Positions 17,369 through 27,900 of a stretch of DNA of 64,000 nt are shown here, piece by piece (position 1 is the first letter of the stretch; each line of letters opens with the position of its first letter). The stretch comes from CALFMR01 sp035550595. Lineage in GTDB: Bacteria; Acidobacteriota; Vicinamibacteria; Vicinamibacterales; SCN-69-37. The notes beneath the pieces are model-generated. The model did not search any database, was not told the DNA's origin, and saw only the letters and a program-made list of their open reading frames with translations. The position numbers and the translations under genes were made by a program. The DNA lies in assembly GCA_035550595.1 (NCBI GenBank), contig DASZOV010000065.1, forward strand, positions 1 through 64,000, in the 5' to 3' direction.

Positions 17369-18053
17369 GGACGACGCAGCGCTGGCGCGCGTGCTCGCGG
17401 ACAACTTGTCGTTCGAGGGGTTCGAGGTGCGGTGGGTGGCCGACGGCAACCTGGCGGTGAACGCCGCGCGTGACTTCGTCCCGGATCTGCTGATCCTCGA
17501 CGTCATGCTGCCCGGCACGAACGGTTTCGACCTGTGCTGCCTGCTCCGACAGGGCGGCCACACGCCGATCGTGATGCTCACCGCGCGAAGTCAAAAGGCC
17601 GACAAGCTGCGCGGACTGAATCTCGGCGCCGACGACTACATCAGCAAACCCTTCGATCTCGAAGAGCTGTTGGCGCGTATTCGTGCGGTGCTCCGGCGCG
17701 CACGGCCCGCGGTCGAACAACTGGCGCTCGGCGGCGTGACGGTGGATTTCCGCGCGCACGACGCGCGGCGCGGAGCGCGTCCGATCCATTTGACCTTCCG
17801 TGAATTCGCGCTCCTGCAGTACCTGGCGGAACGACAGGAACGCGTCGTCTACCGCAACGAGCTGCTGCGTGAAGTCTGGGGCTATCCGGACGCGCCGTTC
17901 ACGCGCTCGGTCGACCACGCCATCGCCCGATTGCGCAAGAAACTCGAACGCGACGCGCACCATCCGCAGTACATCCACACCGTCCATGGCGATGGCTACT
18001 GTCTGACCGCACGCGGCGTGCCGCCCGAAACCACGTCAACCGCGATCGACTGA
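17343..18053 (+). CDS. OmpR/PhoB-family response regulator
   Basis: 236 aa. The receiver domain (residues 1-118) has acidic Asp10/Asp11, phospho-acceptor Asp53 in LLILDVMLPG, a conserved Thr in VMLTAR, and KPFDLEELLAR. The C-terminal winged helix (about 135-230) has HLTFREFALLQYLAERQERVVYRNELLREVWGY and HTVHGDGYCL. It would be phosphorylated by the kinase encoded just upstream and bind direct-repeat DNA sites. The motif at 14619-14635, with two CGACA half-sites 10 bp apart, has the geometry expected for this family, although that link is only inferred. An IclR gene follows after 3 bp. Confidence 0.94.
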   Translation: MKKRILVVEDDAALARVLADNLSFEGFEVRWVADGNLAVNAARDFVPDLLILDVMLPGTNGFDLCCLLRQGGHTPIVMLTARSQKADKLRGLNLGADDYISKPFDLEELLARIRAVLRRARPAVEQLALGGVTVDFRAHDARRGARPIHLTFREFALLQYLAERQERVVYRNELLREVWGYPDAPFTRSVDHAIARLRKKLERDAHHPQYIHTVHGDGYCLTARGVPPETTSTAID

Positions 18054-18056
18054 CGC

Positions 18057-18863
18057 ATGCCCGACCACGCCCACACACGCGGTCTCGCGCTGCCGGGCGC
18101 GACCGATCCGGTCTCGCGCTATCACCTGCGCGCGCTGGATCGTGCGGTCGACATTCTCGAGGTACTCGTCGAGGCCGGCATGGAGATGGGGCCGTCGGAG
18201 ATCGGTGCCGCGACCGCGCTGCATCGTGCGACGACGCATCGTCTGCTCGCGGTCCTCGAACGTCGCCAGCTCGTCGTCCGCAATCCCTCGCACGGCCGGT
18301 ACGGCGTGGGGCCGCGCTTGCTCGATCTGGCGCAGGGTGCGGCGGCCAGTGTGGACATGCGCCAGCGCGCCTTGCCCGTGCTCGAGTCGCTCGTGCAGCA
18401 GACGGGCGAAACCGCGCATGTCGCGTTGCTGGATTCTGCCGGCATGCTCTCGGTCGCGAGCGTCGCCTCGCCGTGGACGCCGAGACCGCGCGCCGCCGTC
18501 GGCCGACGGACGCCCGTCCATTGCACGGCCGTCGGGAAGGCCGTCCTCGCGTTTCTCCCGTCGACCGAGGTGGATGCGATCCTCGATCGCCACGGGCTCA
18601 CGCGGGCGACTCGCCAGACGATCACGACGTGGCCGGATCTCCAGCGCGCGCTCGAGACCGTTCGCCTGCAGGGCTATGCCGTCGACGCCGCCGAGCTCGA
18701 ACCGGACATGTGCTGCGTCGCCGCGCCCATCCGCGACGCCGCCGGCCACGTGCGATCGGCACTCAGCGTATCGGGCCCTGCCTGCCGCTTCCCGCCCGAC
18801 CGCATCCACGCGCTCGCGTCGACCGTGATGGCGGCGGCAGGCGCGTTGTCACGGGATGACTGA
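18057..18863 (+). CDS. IclR-family transcriptional regulator
   Basis: 268 aa. Residues about 24-85 form the N-terminal winged helix-turn-helix (LRALDRAVDILEVLVEAG, GPSEIGAATALHRATTHRLLAVLER). The C-terminal effector domain carries TAHVALLDSAGMLSVASV, GRRTPVHCTAVGKAVLAFLP and LEPDMCCVAAPIRDAAGHV, the usual ligand pocket for a small carboxylate or aromatic acid. The gene begins 3 bp after the response regulator and is translationally linked to the TAXI/kinase/regulator operon. It is a close paralogue of the IclR gene at 29034-29846. It is convergent with the carbohydrate operon, whose last gene ends at 18889. Confidence 0.92.
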   Translation: MPDHAHTRGLALPGATDPVSRYHLRALDRAVDILEVLVEAGMEMGPSEIGAATALHRATTHRLLAVLERRQLVVRNPSHGRYGVGPRLLDLAQGAAASVDMRQRALPVLESLVQQTGETAHVALLDSAGMLSVASVASPWTPRPRAAVGRRTPVHCTAVGKAVLAFLPSTEVDAILDRHGLTRATRQTITTWPDLQRALETVRLQGYAVDAAELEPDMCCVAAPIRDAAGHVRSALSVSGPACRFPPDRIHALASTVMAAAGALSRDD

Positions 18864-18888
18864 CCGTGATGCTGACGAAGGAGGATTG

Positions 18889-19815
18889 TCAGTTCGACGT
18901 GCGTGCGGCGAGAAGTTGTCGCACGTATGTCAGAGACTGCTGCAGTTCGTCGATGCTGGACTCCTTGCCGGCGTAGTCGTATTCGACGAACGCCGGAATC
19001 ACCTCTTGTTGCTGCGCCAGAAGCACCGCCAGCACATCATCGATTGGCGTATCGCCCTGGCCGAATGGCTGGCTGGCTCCGCCGTACATCAACTTGTCCG
19101 TAATTCGGACATGAGACACGTTCGGAAGCGCGCGTCGAAGCTCGGTCGCGGCATCGTACACGGCAGACGTGAGCGTGCCGACGTCGAGATCGAGACGAAA
19201 CCACGGCGAGAGTGCAACCAGTGCGTCGAATTGCAGGGGCGTGGCCACCGCACCGTCCCCAGTCGCATCCAACTGATTCTGAAACGCGACCGATTGCCGA
19301 TGCCGTGCCGCGAACGGCGCGATCCGCCGGGCCGTGTCCAACGTCGTGTTCGCACACAGCGTTCTCGCGCCGAGCGCGGCGCCCTGTTGGAACATGACGT
19401 CGATCTCGTCGTCGGCGACGTCCGGACCGAACGGCACCACGAGCGAATACACCTGCACGCCCGCGGCGTCGAACTTGGCCCGCATAGGCGCATACGTTGT
19501 AGACGTCGACGCCGTTCGCCACGTTCGGAGATTCGTCCGGGCCAGCGAGCGGTCACCGCCGGTCTCGCTCGCCGGCTCGATGTCAGACGACGACAGCTCG
19601 ATCAGCGTCACGCCCAGCCTTTTCAGCGCGTCGATGACGACGTCAACGCGGTCCGTCCCGGCGTCACGCGGCAGATCACGAAGGCTGTCCGTCGCGATAC
19701 CGAGCGGGACGCTCGGCCCCGACACGGAGCCGCGGCGTGCCGCCCGCACCTCGGCACCGAGCAGGACGCTCGTCGCTGCCACCTTCATGAATTCACGACG
19801 CGAGCACGGCTGCAT
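18889..19815 (-). CDS. Tat-exported sugar phosphate isomerase/epimerase-like TIM barrel
   Basis: 308 aa. The N-terminus CSRREFMKVAATSVLLGAEVRAA matches the Tat motif SRRxFMK, so the protein is probably exported folded. The remainder follows the xylose-isomerase-like AP-endonuclease-2 barrel of the IolE/hydroxypyruvate isomerase group, with VTLIELSS, AAGVQVYSLVVPFGPD, RTLCANTTL, FRLDLDVGTL, VSHVRITDK and PAFVEYDY. Metal ligands would be the Asp/Glu/His at strand ends, for example Glu in FVEYDY. It is the last gene of the minus-strand operon, 12 bp after the glycosidase-like gene. It probably isomerises a sugar or sugar acid released by that enzyme; the reaction is not assignable. Confidence 0.8.
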   Translation of the reverse strand: MQPCSRREFMKVAATSVLLGAEVRAARRGSVSGPSVPLGIATDSLRDLPRDAGTDRVDVVIDALKRLGVTLIELSSSDIEPASETGGDRSLARTNLRTWRTASTSTTYAPMRAKFDAAGVQVYSLVVPFGPDVADDEIDVMFQQGAALGARTLCANTTLDTARRIAPFAARHRQSVAFQNQLDATGDGAVATPLQFDALVALSPWFRLDLDVGTLTSAVYDAATELRRALPNVSHVRITDKLMYGGASQPFGQGDTPIDDVLAVLLAQQQEVIPAFVEYDYAGKESSIDELQQSLTYVRQLLAARTSN

Positions 19816-19827
19816 CGAAATGTGAGG

Positions 19828-22485
19828 CTATCGCTCGACCGTGACCACGACGTACGGCGTTTCGACGGCCAAATCCGGATAAATCCGGCCGAGGCCTTTG
19901 TTGTCGACGATCTCGACGTAATACATCAGGTCCCACTGCTGGGTGATGAACGCACCAGGAATGCTGGCCGTGTACTCTCCTGTCTTCGAATCGCGCGTCA
20001 TGTCCACCGATTCGAAGTCGTCATGCTGGTTGACGTGTCGATATCGCAGTCGGATCCACTTCACCCCGTTCGCCGCCGTGACGTGGGCACGGACGACGAA
20101 GTCCTGCCCTGCGATGGCCGGTCCCGCGGGCGGTTGCATGGCGGCGACTGGACGCTTCGCGCTGACGTCGATGGTCGGAATGCCAATCGGCTTCACCCCC
20201 GGCTTGGCCACGGCACTCTCACGTTCCGCCAGCAAGGCGGTGAACTCGGTTTCGAGCTTGGCGAGCTCGTCTTTCCAATGATGCGGAAAGTTACGGGGCG
20301 GACCAGGCGCGCCGAAGGTCATGTTCTCGATGTAGAAATCACCGGCAGCGGTCACGATGTCACGCCAGGCCTGGACGGCGTTTTTCTCATTGCCGATGGC
20401 CGCGTCAAAAGCCGTGAGGTCGCCCGTCATCTTGTAGAGGTTGTAGTTCACGCCACCGAGCTGCCGCCACTGGTAGTACCGCGCCAGCGCCGCCAGGATC
20501 CGGACGTCCGTGAGCGTCGACTTCAGTTCATTGCCCGCGTTCGCTCCGGCGAGCCGCTCGGCCGCCTCGGCTTCCGCGAGAATGCCGTCCGACGTCTGTG
20601 CGAACCAGTGACTGGTCTCCTCGGGACGCCGCATGGCGGTGTCGGTCTCTTGGATGATACTCGTGGCTTCATCTTTCAGATTTTCGAACTGCGCGATGTC
20701 ACTGCCCTCCTCCGCCTGCGCGAAGGTGGGCAAGCTGCCTTGGTGCTCCATCTCCACCCACGCATTGGTCGTCGGGAACATGCGATAGCTCACGCTCGCC
20801 GCGTTCACCATCGGGAGCACCTGACTCGCCAGTTGCAACGCTTTTTCGACGTGCGGCGCGGCCTTCACACCGAAGCGCTGGGCGAACGGCCGCTCGAACA
20901 CGTCGGATGGCGTCTCCGGGTTGTACGCCATGCGGCCGAACGACCGATAAAAGGCCCAGTAACGCTGGAATTCGTACTCGGTATATTTGTACTTGTCGTT
21001 CAGGAAATTGCGCGGCGACGCGTCGTGTGGGTCGCCGAGCATCTTCGTCGCTTCCATCTCGGTGACCGACAGCGTGTTGCCGTCGTACAGCCGCGACGCT
21101 TTGGCGAGGCGGCTCATGTACGTCGGATCGCCCCAGACGAGCACCCGCTGCGTGCCGCCGTTCCAGAGCGTCCAATCCATCCGATAGGTCTGCGGATACT
21201 CGAGCAAATCCGCGTAGCTGTGCCGCGCGTCCTTCTGGTTCGCCTTGTTGACGTGCGTGGGGCTGTAGGGCAGCCCCATCTGTTCCATCCAGATCTTCGT
21301 ATCGAGGTTGATGGTGAGCCCGCGTGACTGCGCGTCACGAATGACGGATTTGGGGAGACCCTTCACCCGCAGTTCGAGCGGTCGGTCCTTTTCGGTCGCA
21401 CTGAGAAAGCCGAAGATCTCATGCCAGAACGGCTCGATTTCGTCGGTTTTCAAACCGGATTCACCGTGCATGCGGAACTGCGTCTCTGCGACCTCCGGGA
21501 ACGTGTCGTAGAACTTCTTCAACGCGGCCGACGTGTACGGAATCAGATTCGAGGCCGTGAGGCCCCAGACGAGGCCGGGAGTCGGGGTTGTTCCATCGGA
21601 TGCGGTCGGGATCGCACCGCGTTGCCCGCCACCGCGGTAGATGTGATCCCAAATGCCGACTTTCACGTGCACGCCTCGCTCGCCGGCGATTCGCAGCATC
21701 TTCTTCAAGTCGTCGCGGTTCCTGGTCTGCTGCTCTCGTGTGAGACCGACCACCTTCACGTCATCGAAGCCCTCGACGTCGAAGAAATACGGGTACGGCG
21801 GCGCCATGTAGCCACCGTTCTCGTAACCAAACGTGAGCACGAGCTGATTGATACGGTCGGCGGCGAACATGTCGAAGTACTTCGCCCAGTAGTCCGGATC
21901 GTGCAAATGACTCTCGAAGTACGACTGGTTCATCGTGAAGATGACGACACCGCGCGTTTTGAGGAATGGGGCTTCGGTGACATCGCTGACCGACGCGAAC
22001 GGATTGGCACCAGGAGCCGCGGTCGCCACACGATCCGCAGTGTCGAGCGCGGCGTACATCACGCCAACGCCGCCGCCACCGGCGAGAAGGACTGCTGGTT
22101 TTCCCTGATAGGTGGCGCGCGTGTGAATCGCCAACGCCTCCGTCCCTTCTGGGACCGGAACGTTCATCGACGCGAGGACTTTGGCCGCGGCGCCTACCCC
22201 GGTGCCGAGTCCAGCAACGACGACGACATCAGCGGACTCGATCCGCTTCTGATCGTCGCTGACGTCGATTCCCTTGGCACGGAGCGCAGCTTCGAGCGTC
22301 TGCACGCCATGTTTCGCGGGTGCATCTGCGGTCGCGTCGGTCACGATGCCAACCGTGCGAACGACCGATGGGATCTTCGGGACAGCGGCAGACGTCGGGG
22401 CAGGTTTCGCGGCCTTCAGCGATTCGAGGCCCGCGCCTGCGACGATGAGCGCGGCGAGCACGCCCAGTGTGAAGCGAGATTTCAT
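19828..22485 (-). CDS. Secreted glycosidase-like protein with GH20/alpha-glucuronidase-type N-terminal domain
   Basis: 885 aa from the ATG at 22485, preceded by GGGAGGAACGTGGT. A signal peptide covers about residues 1-27. Residues about 60-165 resemble the helper domain before GH20/GH67/GH115 barrels (VVVVAGLGTGVGAAAKVL, ALAIHTRATYQGKPAVLLAGGGGVGVMYAALDTADRV). Residues about 170-520 look like a TIM barrel (FAADRINQLVLTFGYENGGYM, RIAGERGVHVKVGIWDHIY, FRMHGESGLKTDEIEPFW, RVLVWGDPTYMSRL). The C-terminal part is helical, then an Ig-like end (WIRLRYRHVNQHDDFESVDM). It probably releases a uronic or amino sugar from a glycan outside the cytoplasm. Catalytic acids could not be fixed. It lies between the hypothetical hydrolase and the epimerase genes. 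Confidence 0.7.
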   Translation of the reverse strand: MKSRFTLGVLAALIVAGAGLESLKAAKPAPTSAAVPKIPSVVRTVGIVTDATADAPAKHGVQTLEAALRAKGIDVSDDQKRIESADVVVVAGLGTGVGAAAKVLASMNVPVPEGTEALAIHTRATYQGKPAVLLAGGGGVGVMYAALDTADRVATAAPGANPFASVSDVTEAPFLKTRGVVIFTMNQSYFESHLHDPDYWAKYFDMFAADRINQLVLTFGYENGGYMAPPYPYFFDVEGFDDVKVVGLTREQQTRNRDDLKKMLRIAGERGVHVKVGIWDHIYRGGGQRGAIPTASDGTTPTPGLVWGLTASNLIPYTSAALKKFYDTFPEVAETQFRMHGESGLKTDEIEPFWHEIFGFLSATEKDRPLELRVKGLPKSVIRDAQSRGLTINLDTKIWMEQMGLPYSPTHVNKANQKDARHSYADLLEYPQTYRMDWTLWNGGTQRVLVWGDPTYMSRLAKASRLYDGNTLSVTEMEATKMLGDPHDASPRNFLNDKYKYTEYEFQRYWAFYRSFGRMAYNPETPSDVFERPFAQRFGVKAAPHVEKALQLASQVLPMVNAASVSYRMFPTTNAWVEMEHQGSLPTFAQAEEGSDIAQFENLKDEATSIIQETDTAMRRPEETSHWFAQTSDGILAEAEAAERLAGANAGNELKSTLTDVRILAALARYYQWRQLGGVNYNLYKMTGDLTAFDAAIGNEKNAVQAWRDIVTAAGDFYIENMTFGAPGPPRNFPHHWKDELAKLETEFTALLAERESAVAKPGVKPIGIPTIDVSAKRPVAAMQPPAGPAIAGQDFVVRAHVTAANGVKWIRLRYRHVNQHDDFESVDMTRDSKTGEYTASIPGAFITQQWDLMYYVEIVDNKGLGRIYPDLAVETPYVVVTVER

Positions 22486-22534
22486 ACCACGTTCCTCCCT
22501 GCCCCGCGACCACCGCGGGTTACATTGCGGCATC

Positions 22535-24865
22535 CTACAAGTCGATCGCCACGACCTCGTGGTCGACAATCGACGGCACGGTCAGCGTGAGCACATTTCC
22601 GGATCGTTCCACCCACGGCGTGCCGCCTGCGACGAGTAACGTCGCGCGACGCACGGCACGGCCGGCGGGCACGCGGATCGTCACGCGCTGCGGGCCCACC
22701 GGAATATCCTCCCGATAGGCCGAACGCAGCGTGAACGGGTTGGTGCAATTGAGCATGTGCACCGTGATGGAGTTGGACTGTCGCCAGCACGTCACGTCCA
22801 GGATGCCCGGTCCCTCCACGCTCACCGGAGGCGGCTCGTTCATGGCCCAGTTCACGGCATTGCGGATGAGGAGCGCCAAGTCCTCGGCCATGCCGGTCGC
22901 GAACGTCGCGTCGATGTCACCGGGGAAATAGACGACACGGCTGCGATCGTCAATCGTGCGCGCGAATACCTCCGGAATGTCGGTGTTCGGCGTACGCGGA
23001 TAGATTTCCTCCATCGGCAATGTCGGAAAGCTCGGAATCCTTGTCAGGGGTGGACTGGGAAACGTCGTCGTGGCGCGTACGTTCACACGTCGACTCGTCG
23101 TCACGATCTGTCCGACGCCCTCCAATCCCTTCAACATCGGATGTCCTGTGCGGCCCTCTACGCGCATGTATCCGTTGTTGCCGTTGCTCTCGACATCGCC
23201 GGCGAGGGCGACGCCGAATAGATCGGCGAGGGCGAAATTCGAACGCCGGGTCGTCCCGGCGTAGAGCGACGTTTCGAAGGTCGCCAGCAGGCTACCGCCA
23301 CGGCCAACGTACTGGCGGAGTTTGTCGCACTCGTCATCAGTCAAGGCGGTGACGTTCGGCAGGATCAACAGCTTGTAGCGATCGATGTCCTCGGGCTCCA
23401 GCATCCGGCTGTAGGCCATCTCGAACGGGATCCGACCTTCGACGAGTGCCTGGTACATGCCCGCTGCGGCACTGTCGCGTCCGATCGCGGCCACTCTTCC
23501 CCGACCGCCGCCACCGGCGACGGCGTCCGTTCCGAGCCGACCCCTGCCGGCTCCGGACGTCCCCGCGCCGCGTCCCATGTCGTCACGGGTTGCCATCGCC
23601 GCCCGCGAAGCCGCGCTCACGAACGTCGACGGATCGCCTTCGGTTATCGCGGTAATGTCGGCAGCCGTCAGGTCGCCGGTCGGCCGAAACAGCATCGCGA
23701 CGCGCGCGAGGTTGGCCTCGTTCCGCATGTACTTCTCATTGCGGTAATGCCAATCGAAGACCTTTTCGATCGCCGGTACCCAACGCGTATCGGGATTGAC
23801 CGCCGAGGTCTTCAGGAACCACGGCCGCAAGCCGTTGGTGATGGAATCAAGCATCCAGATCTTGATTTCCGCCTCGGGGGCAACCGAGACCCGCGAACTG
23901 AGCGTGATGCCCGCCAGTCCGATAATCGGCTTCTTACCGAAAATCGTTCGCATCTGTTTGCCGCCGACCCCGAACGCCCATGGCGGATTGCTGCCGCGTG
24001 CCTGTTGCTCCGAGAGATACGTCGGCGCGAGACGGGCGGCGACGTCGATGTCGATGCCGGTGTTGGAGAAATACCGTGCCGAGGGCCTCGCCTTCCGTAT
24101 CGTGCCGTCCCACGTATGCCAGAGCTCGGTCAGACGCGCGAGCTCGAAGTCGGCGTACCGCGGCGCAGACGATGAATTCGCGCCACGAGGCAGATCCATG
24201 CCACCACTGAACTCGCGGAACAATGTCTGGCACGAGTCGCAGTAACACATGCCGCGCGCTTCGGCCTGCCACCGGTTGCAGAACAGACCATCGATTGGAT
24301 AGCGCTCCGCGATTTCTCGATGGACCTGCGTCATGAAATCGAAGTTGTACGGGCCAAGGGCGCACGTGATGACTCGCGTCTCGGGAAGCGCGGGATGCCG
24401 ACGAGGCTGCCCGTTCTCGTCGATGTTCAGCCATTCGGGATGCGCGGCCGCCGCGTCGTTCAAGCAGGTGTGTGAATCCGTCCTGGCGACCACCGTCATG
24501 CCGAGCGCTCGTGCGCCGCGAACAAGAACGCCGAAGGGATCGTCGCCCGCTTTCATCGTGGTCGCCATGTGATGAAAAGGGATCGCGGTCGGATAAAAGG
24601 CCGTGAGACCGCCGGCCGTCAAACAGAGGCCGTCCGCGCGCGTGCGTTTGAACAGGTCGATCCACCATTCAGGGTCGAATTGCCCTGGATCGGTTTCGAC
24701 CAGGATGAGCTGTACCCATCGCATCGTGCGGTCGTACCAAGGTTGCGCCTGTACCTCGGGGGGAGCGCCCGATTCGAAGGCGACCGTACGGTCGACGAAC
24801 GACGCCGTCACCGCCGCCGTTGCCATCGACGCCGCGAGGAACTCTCTGCGATTTATCTGAGCCAC
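22535..24865 (-). CDS. Tat-exported glycoside hydrolase-like protein with beta-galactosidase trimerisation-type domain
   Basis: 776 aa from GTG at 24865 (GGGAG 6 nt upstream), the only start that puts the Tat-like motif NRREFLAASMATAAVTASF at the N-terminus. Residues about 50-400 form a barrel of the hypothetical GH/GH42-like type (WWIDLFKRTRADGLCLTAGG, YPIDGLFCNRWQAEARGMCYC). Residues about 490-690 resemble the glutamine-amidotransferase-fold trimerisation domain of GH42 enzymes (YKLLILPNVTALTDDECDKL, YVGRGGSLLATFETSLY). A beta-rich C-terminal domain follows. The middle contains a Gly/Arg-rich low-complexity insert (GRGAGTSGAGRGRLGTDAV). It lies between the TonB receptor and the next glycosidase-like gene, consistent with a polysaccharide-utilisation operon. 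Confidence 0.7.
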   Translation of the reverse strand: MAQINRREFLAASMATAAVTASFVDRTVAFESGAPPEVQAQPWYDRTMRWVQLILVETDPGQFDPEWWIDLFKRTRADGLCLTAGGLTAFYPTAIPFHHMATTMKAGDDPFGVLVRGARALGMTVVARTDSHTCLNDAAAAHPEWLNIDENGQPRRHPALPETRVITCALGPYNFDFMTQVHREIAERYPIDGLFCNRWQAEARGMCYCDSCQTLFREFSGGMDLPRGANSSSAPRYADFELARLTELWHTWDGTIRKARPSARYFSNTGIDIDVAARLAPTYLSEQQARGSNPPWAFGVGGKQMRTIFGKKPIIGLAGITLSSRVSVAPEAEIKIWMLDSITNGLRPWFLKTSAVNPDTRWVPAIEKVFDWHYRNEKYMRNEANLARVAMLFRPTGDLTAADITAITEGDPSTFVSAASRAAMATRDDMGRGAGTSGAGRGRLGTDAVAGGGGRGRVAAIGRDSAAAGMYQALVEGRIPFEMAYSRMLEPEDIDRYKLLILPNVTALTDDECDKLRQYVGRGGSLLATFETSLYAGTTRRSNFALADLFGVALAGDVESNGNNGYMRVEGRTGHPMLKGLEGVGQIVTTSRRVNVRATTTFPSPPLTRIPSFPTLPMEEIYPRTPNTDIPEVFARTIDDRSRVVYFPGDIDATFATGMAEDLALLIRNAVNWAMNEPPPVSVEGPGILDVTCWRQSNSITVHMLNCTNPFTLRSAYREDIPVGPQRVTIRVPAGRAVRRATLLVAGGTPWVERSGNVLTLTVPSIVDHEVVAIDL

Positions 24866-24995
24866 GCGTTTCTCCCGTCGAGAGCCGTGATCATTCCGTT
24901 GCCGCATGGCGGCATTCGCTCGCGTCACGACGCCCGTGACCCCGCCGCGCACGCGAGCCATGCGCGGCGGGGGTTCGGCCGAAACCCACCTGCGC

Positions 24996-27900
24996 TTAGA
25001 ACGAGAACCGCAGTTGGAGTTGCACCGTTCTGGGCGACTGGTACGCGTTCGCGACACCGAATCCCGCGCCATTCGGAATCGCCCGAGTCGGAATAACGGC
25101 GCCGTTCGCGTCGATTGGCAGATTGGTCGCGACGGTCGAGGCTCCCGGATTCGACAAGTTCATCGTCGCATTCCGTCCAGTGATGATGGCCTGGTTCGGG
25201 GCGTTGAAGATGTCCACGCGGATTTGGGCCGTACGGCTGCCGCCGACTGGAATACTGCGTGCCACCGCGAGATCGAGTGCGCTCTGAAAGCATCCCCGGA
25301 GATAGCCGGCACCGGACTCGAGACCGACGCTGTTCGGCAACGGACCGGCGAACGCCGAAGCGTTGAACTGTTCCAGTGGATTGCTGCTGCAGCCGTCGCC
25401 GGGATCGCCGACGATCCGGATTCGCGCGGCGTAGTCCGGCGACCCGGTGAGGTTGATCGACTGGCCGGCCGACGCGTAGTTGAATCCAACCGTGTACGAG
25501 GCCCCCGTGGAAGCCGTCCAAATGCCGGAGAGCTGCCAGTCATTGACGATCGCCCCGATCGTCCTGCCGATTGGGCCCGAGGCGCCGAGATCCGGCAGGT
25601 CCCACACGAAGTTCCCCTTGATCGTGTGGACGACCGGGTAGGCGTTGCTCATGAGCGCGTCCCAGTCCGTCTGGTCCTGGCGCAGACTCACGGCACCGCT
25701 CGCGTCGTGCTGGAAACGCGGCGTGGTGTTGGCGTGCTCGTACAGGTCGATGGTGTCATTGATGCCAAACGACAATCCGCGGCTGAAACGGCGGTTCACC
25801 GACAACTGGATCGAGTGGAACGTCCGCCAGCCATTCGTGTACGAATAATCGATGCGCCCATAGCCGCGATATGGCTGCAGTTGCTGGACCGACACCGCAT
25901 TGGCGCCAGGCGTACCGGCGTTCAGCGTTGGATCGACGTTTTGCGGCTCGAACGCCGAACCGATGTCAATCGCGTTGATGTTGACGTTGTTGATCTCGTT
26001 CCAACTGTGATGTCCGACATAGGACACGTCGAGCACCGTCGCGAGCGGCAGGGCCATCTGCACGCCGCCGCTCCACTGCACGTCCGTTGGATACGGCATG
26101 ATGTACTCGTTGGCGCCGACCTGGCTCACGCCGATCCCGCTCGACAACGGGTTGAGGGACTGCATCTGACCGAATCGTGCCGTGACGTCCTGGACGAACG
26201 GCGGATTCCCAGACGTCGCGTTGAGAAATGCGCGTGAGTAAAAGACGCCGGCGCCGCCACGCAACACGAACTTTTGATCTCCCGACAGGTCATAGGCCAC
26301 GCCCGCACGAGGGGCGAGACGCAGCGCCGGCGACTCGATCCCGATGCTGTTGATGCCCTGGCCGAACAACCGAAGGCCGTTCATCGCGTCGCCGGTGCCC
26401 GGCACGATCGTGCCAACGAGCGACGCGGAGTTTGGCCCCGCGAGCGCGCCGGTGACGGGATTGATCGCCTGCCGCACGGTCGGGCACGGGGCGGTGACGC
26501 CTGCTGGACACCCCGCGGCGTACAGGATGGGCGCCGCGGACGCCTCCCATTTGTCAGGGAGAAAATTGGAGCCCGTCCCGTACTCGTCGTGCTGAGGCTC
26601 TTGACTCACGAACCGCAATCCGTAGTCGAGCGTGAACGTGTCGGTCATACGCCAGGTGTCCTGAGCGTAGGCCTCGTAGTTGTGGTTGCCGTTCTTGCCT
26701 TCCGTAATGGCGCTCGTCTGCTCCATCGTGTCGAAGATTCCCAGCGCCGCGTTGGCAAAGCCAAAGCCCGAGTCGAGTGGATTGTTGGCGTCCTGCGCGA
26801 AGTCATATGCTCCGGCGAACGTGCCGTTGTTGCTGCCGGCCGCGCCCTGTTGCACCTTGGAAATGTGTGACTGGTAGTAGCCGACCTTGAACGTGTGCCG
26901 CCCGACGATCTTCGTCAGGCTGAGCGACAGGTTCTGCTGGTCGACGCGGTTCATGGCGCCGCCGCCTGGAAACGTGATGCTCGGGGGCGCGTTCGCGACG
27001 CGCGAACCGTACGCGAACGAGGGAAGGACCTCCACCCGACCGTCCTGGTAAATGGGCACCTGCGCGGTCTCGAGCAAGTAGGCCATGTGCGTCGATGGAT
27101 CGAGAATGTTCGCGTCCGGAAACAGCAACGGGAGATCCCCCAGCCCGACGTTGTTCGGATTGGCGGCGTCGCTCACCGGCAACGCCCGTTGACAGAACAC
27201 GGGAGACGAGCCGTTGGTCGCCGGCGCGCACCCGACGAGTTCCAGCCGACTCTGCCCGTACGTGATCTCGAAGAACGTGCTCGGGCTGATGGCGTAGTTC
27301 GCGCTGCTGGCCCACGTGTCGACGACCGGATGCGACATGATCGTGTCGTTGAATCCGGGCAACGTGCCGAGAATCGTCTGCTGCCGCTGTCGCCAGCCGG
27401 AGTACTTGAAACTGACCCGCAGATCCTTCAGGGCCTGGTAGTCGATTTTGAACGCGGGCTCGGTCGCCAGGAGCTTCTGATTGGGCTGCACCTGCGTGTA
27501 GTTGAACGCCGCGCCTGGCGTCGCCACGTTCGGTAAGGGATACAGGTTCAGAATGTTCTGTCCGAGAGGATAGAGGCGATCGGCTGGGATCTTGCCGAGT
27601 ACGCCGTCCGCCTGGAAGCATCCGGAATGATTGGCGGCCGTGCACGGCAAGCCGGTCGATGCATCACGAATGAGGTTGAAGAGGTTGCCGTTGTTGTCCG
27701 TGCTCTGCGAGAAGTCGCCGGCGCGTTCGGCCGCGGTGGGCACACGGAAGTTCGTCGTGCCACCGCCGTTGTTCCTCGGCGCGTACTCCTGCGCATAGAA
27801 GAAGAACAACTTGTTCTGACCGCCGGGCTTGCCGATCGGACCGCCAATCGAGTAGCCGAGATCCCGTTCGCGCACCTGCGGCTTCGGATTGCCGTTCAGG

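Noticed and set aside
18910..18930. GTTGTCGC...ATGTC half-sites near the end of the epimerase gene
   Set aside because: It lies inside coding sequence at a convergent 3' end, with spacing unlike the two promoter motifs.
18856..21327. Long plus-strand frame (823 codons) across the epimerase and glycosidase-like genes
   Set aside because: Same Arg/His-rich shadow composition and no recognisable domain; the minus-strand genes have signal peptides, ribosome sites and operon spacing.
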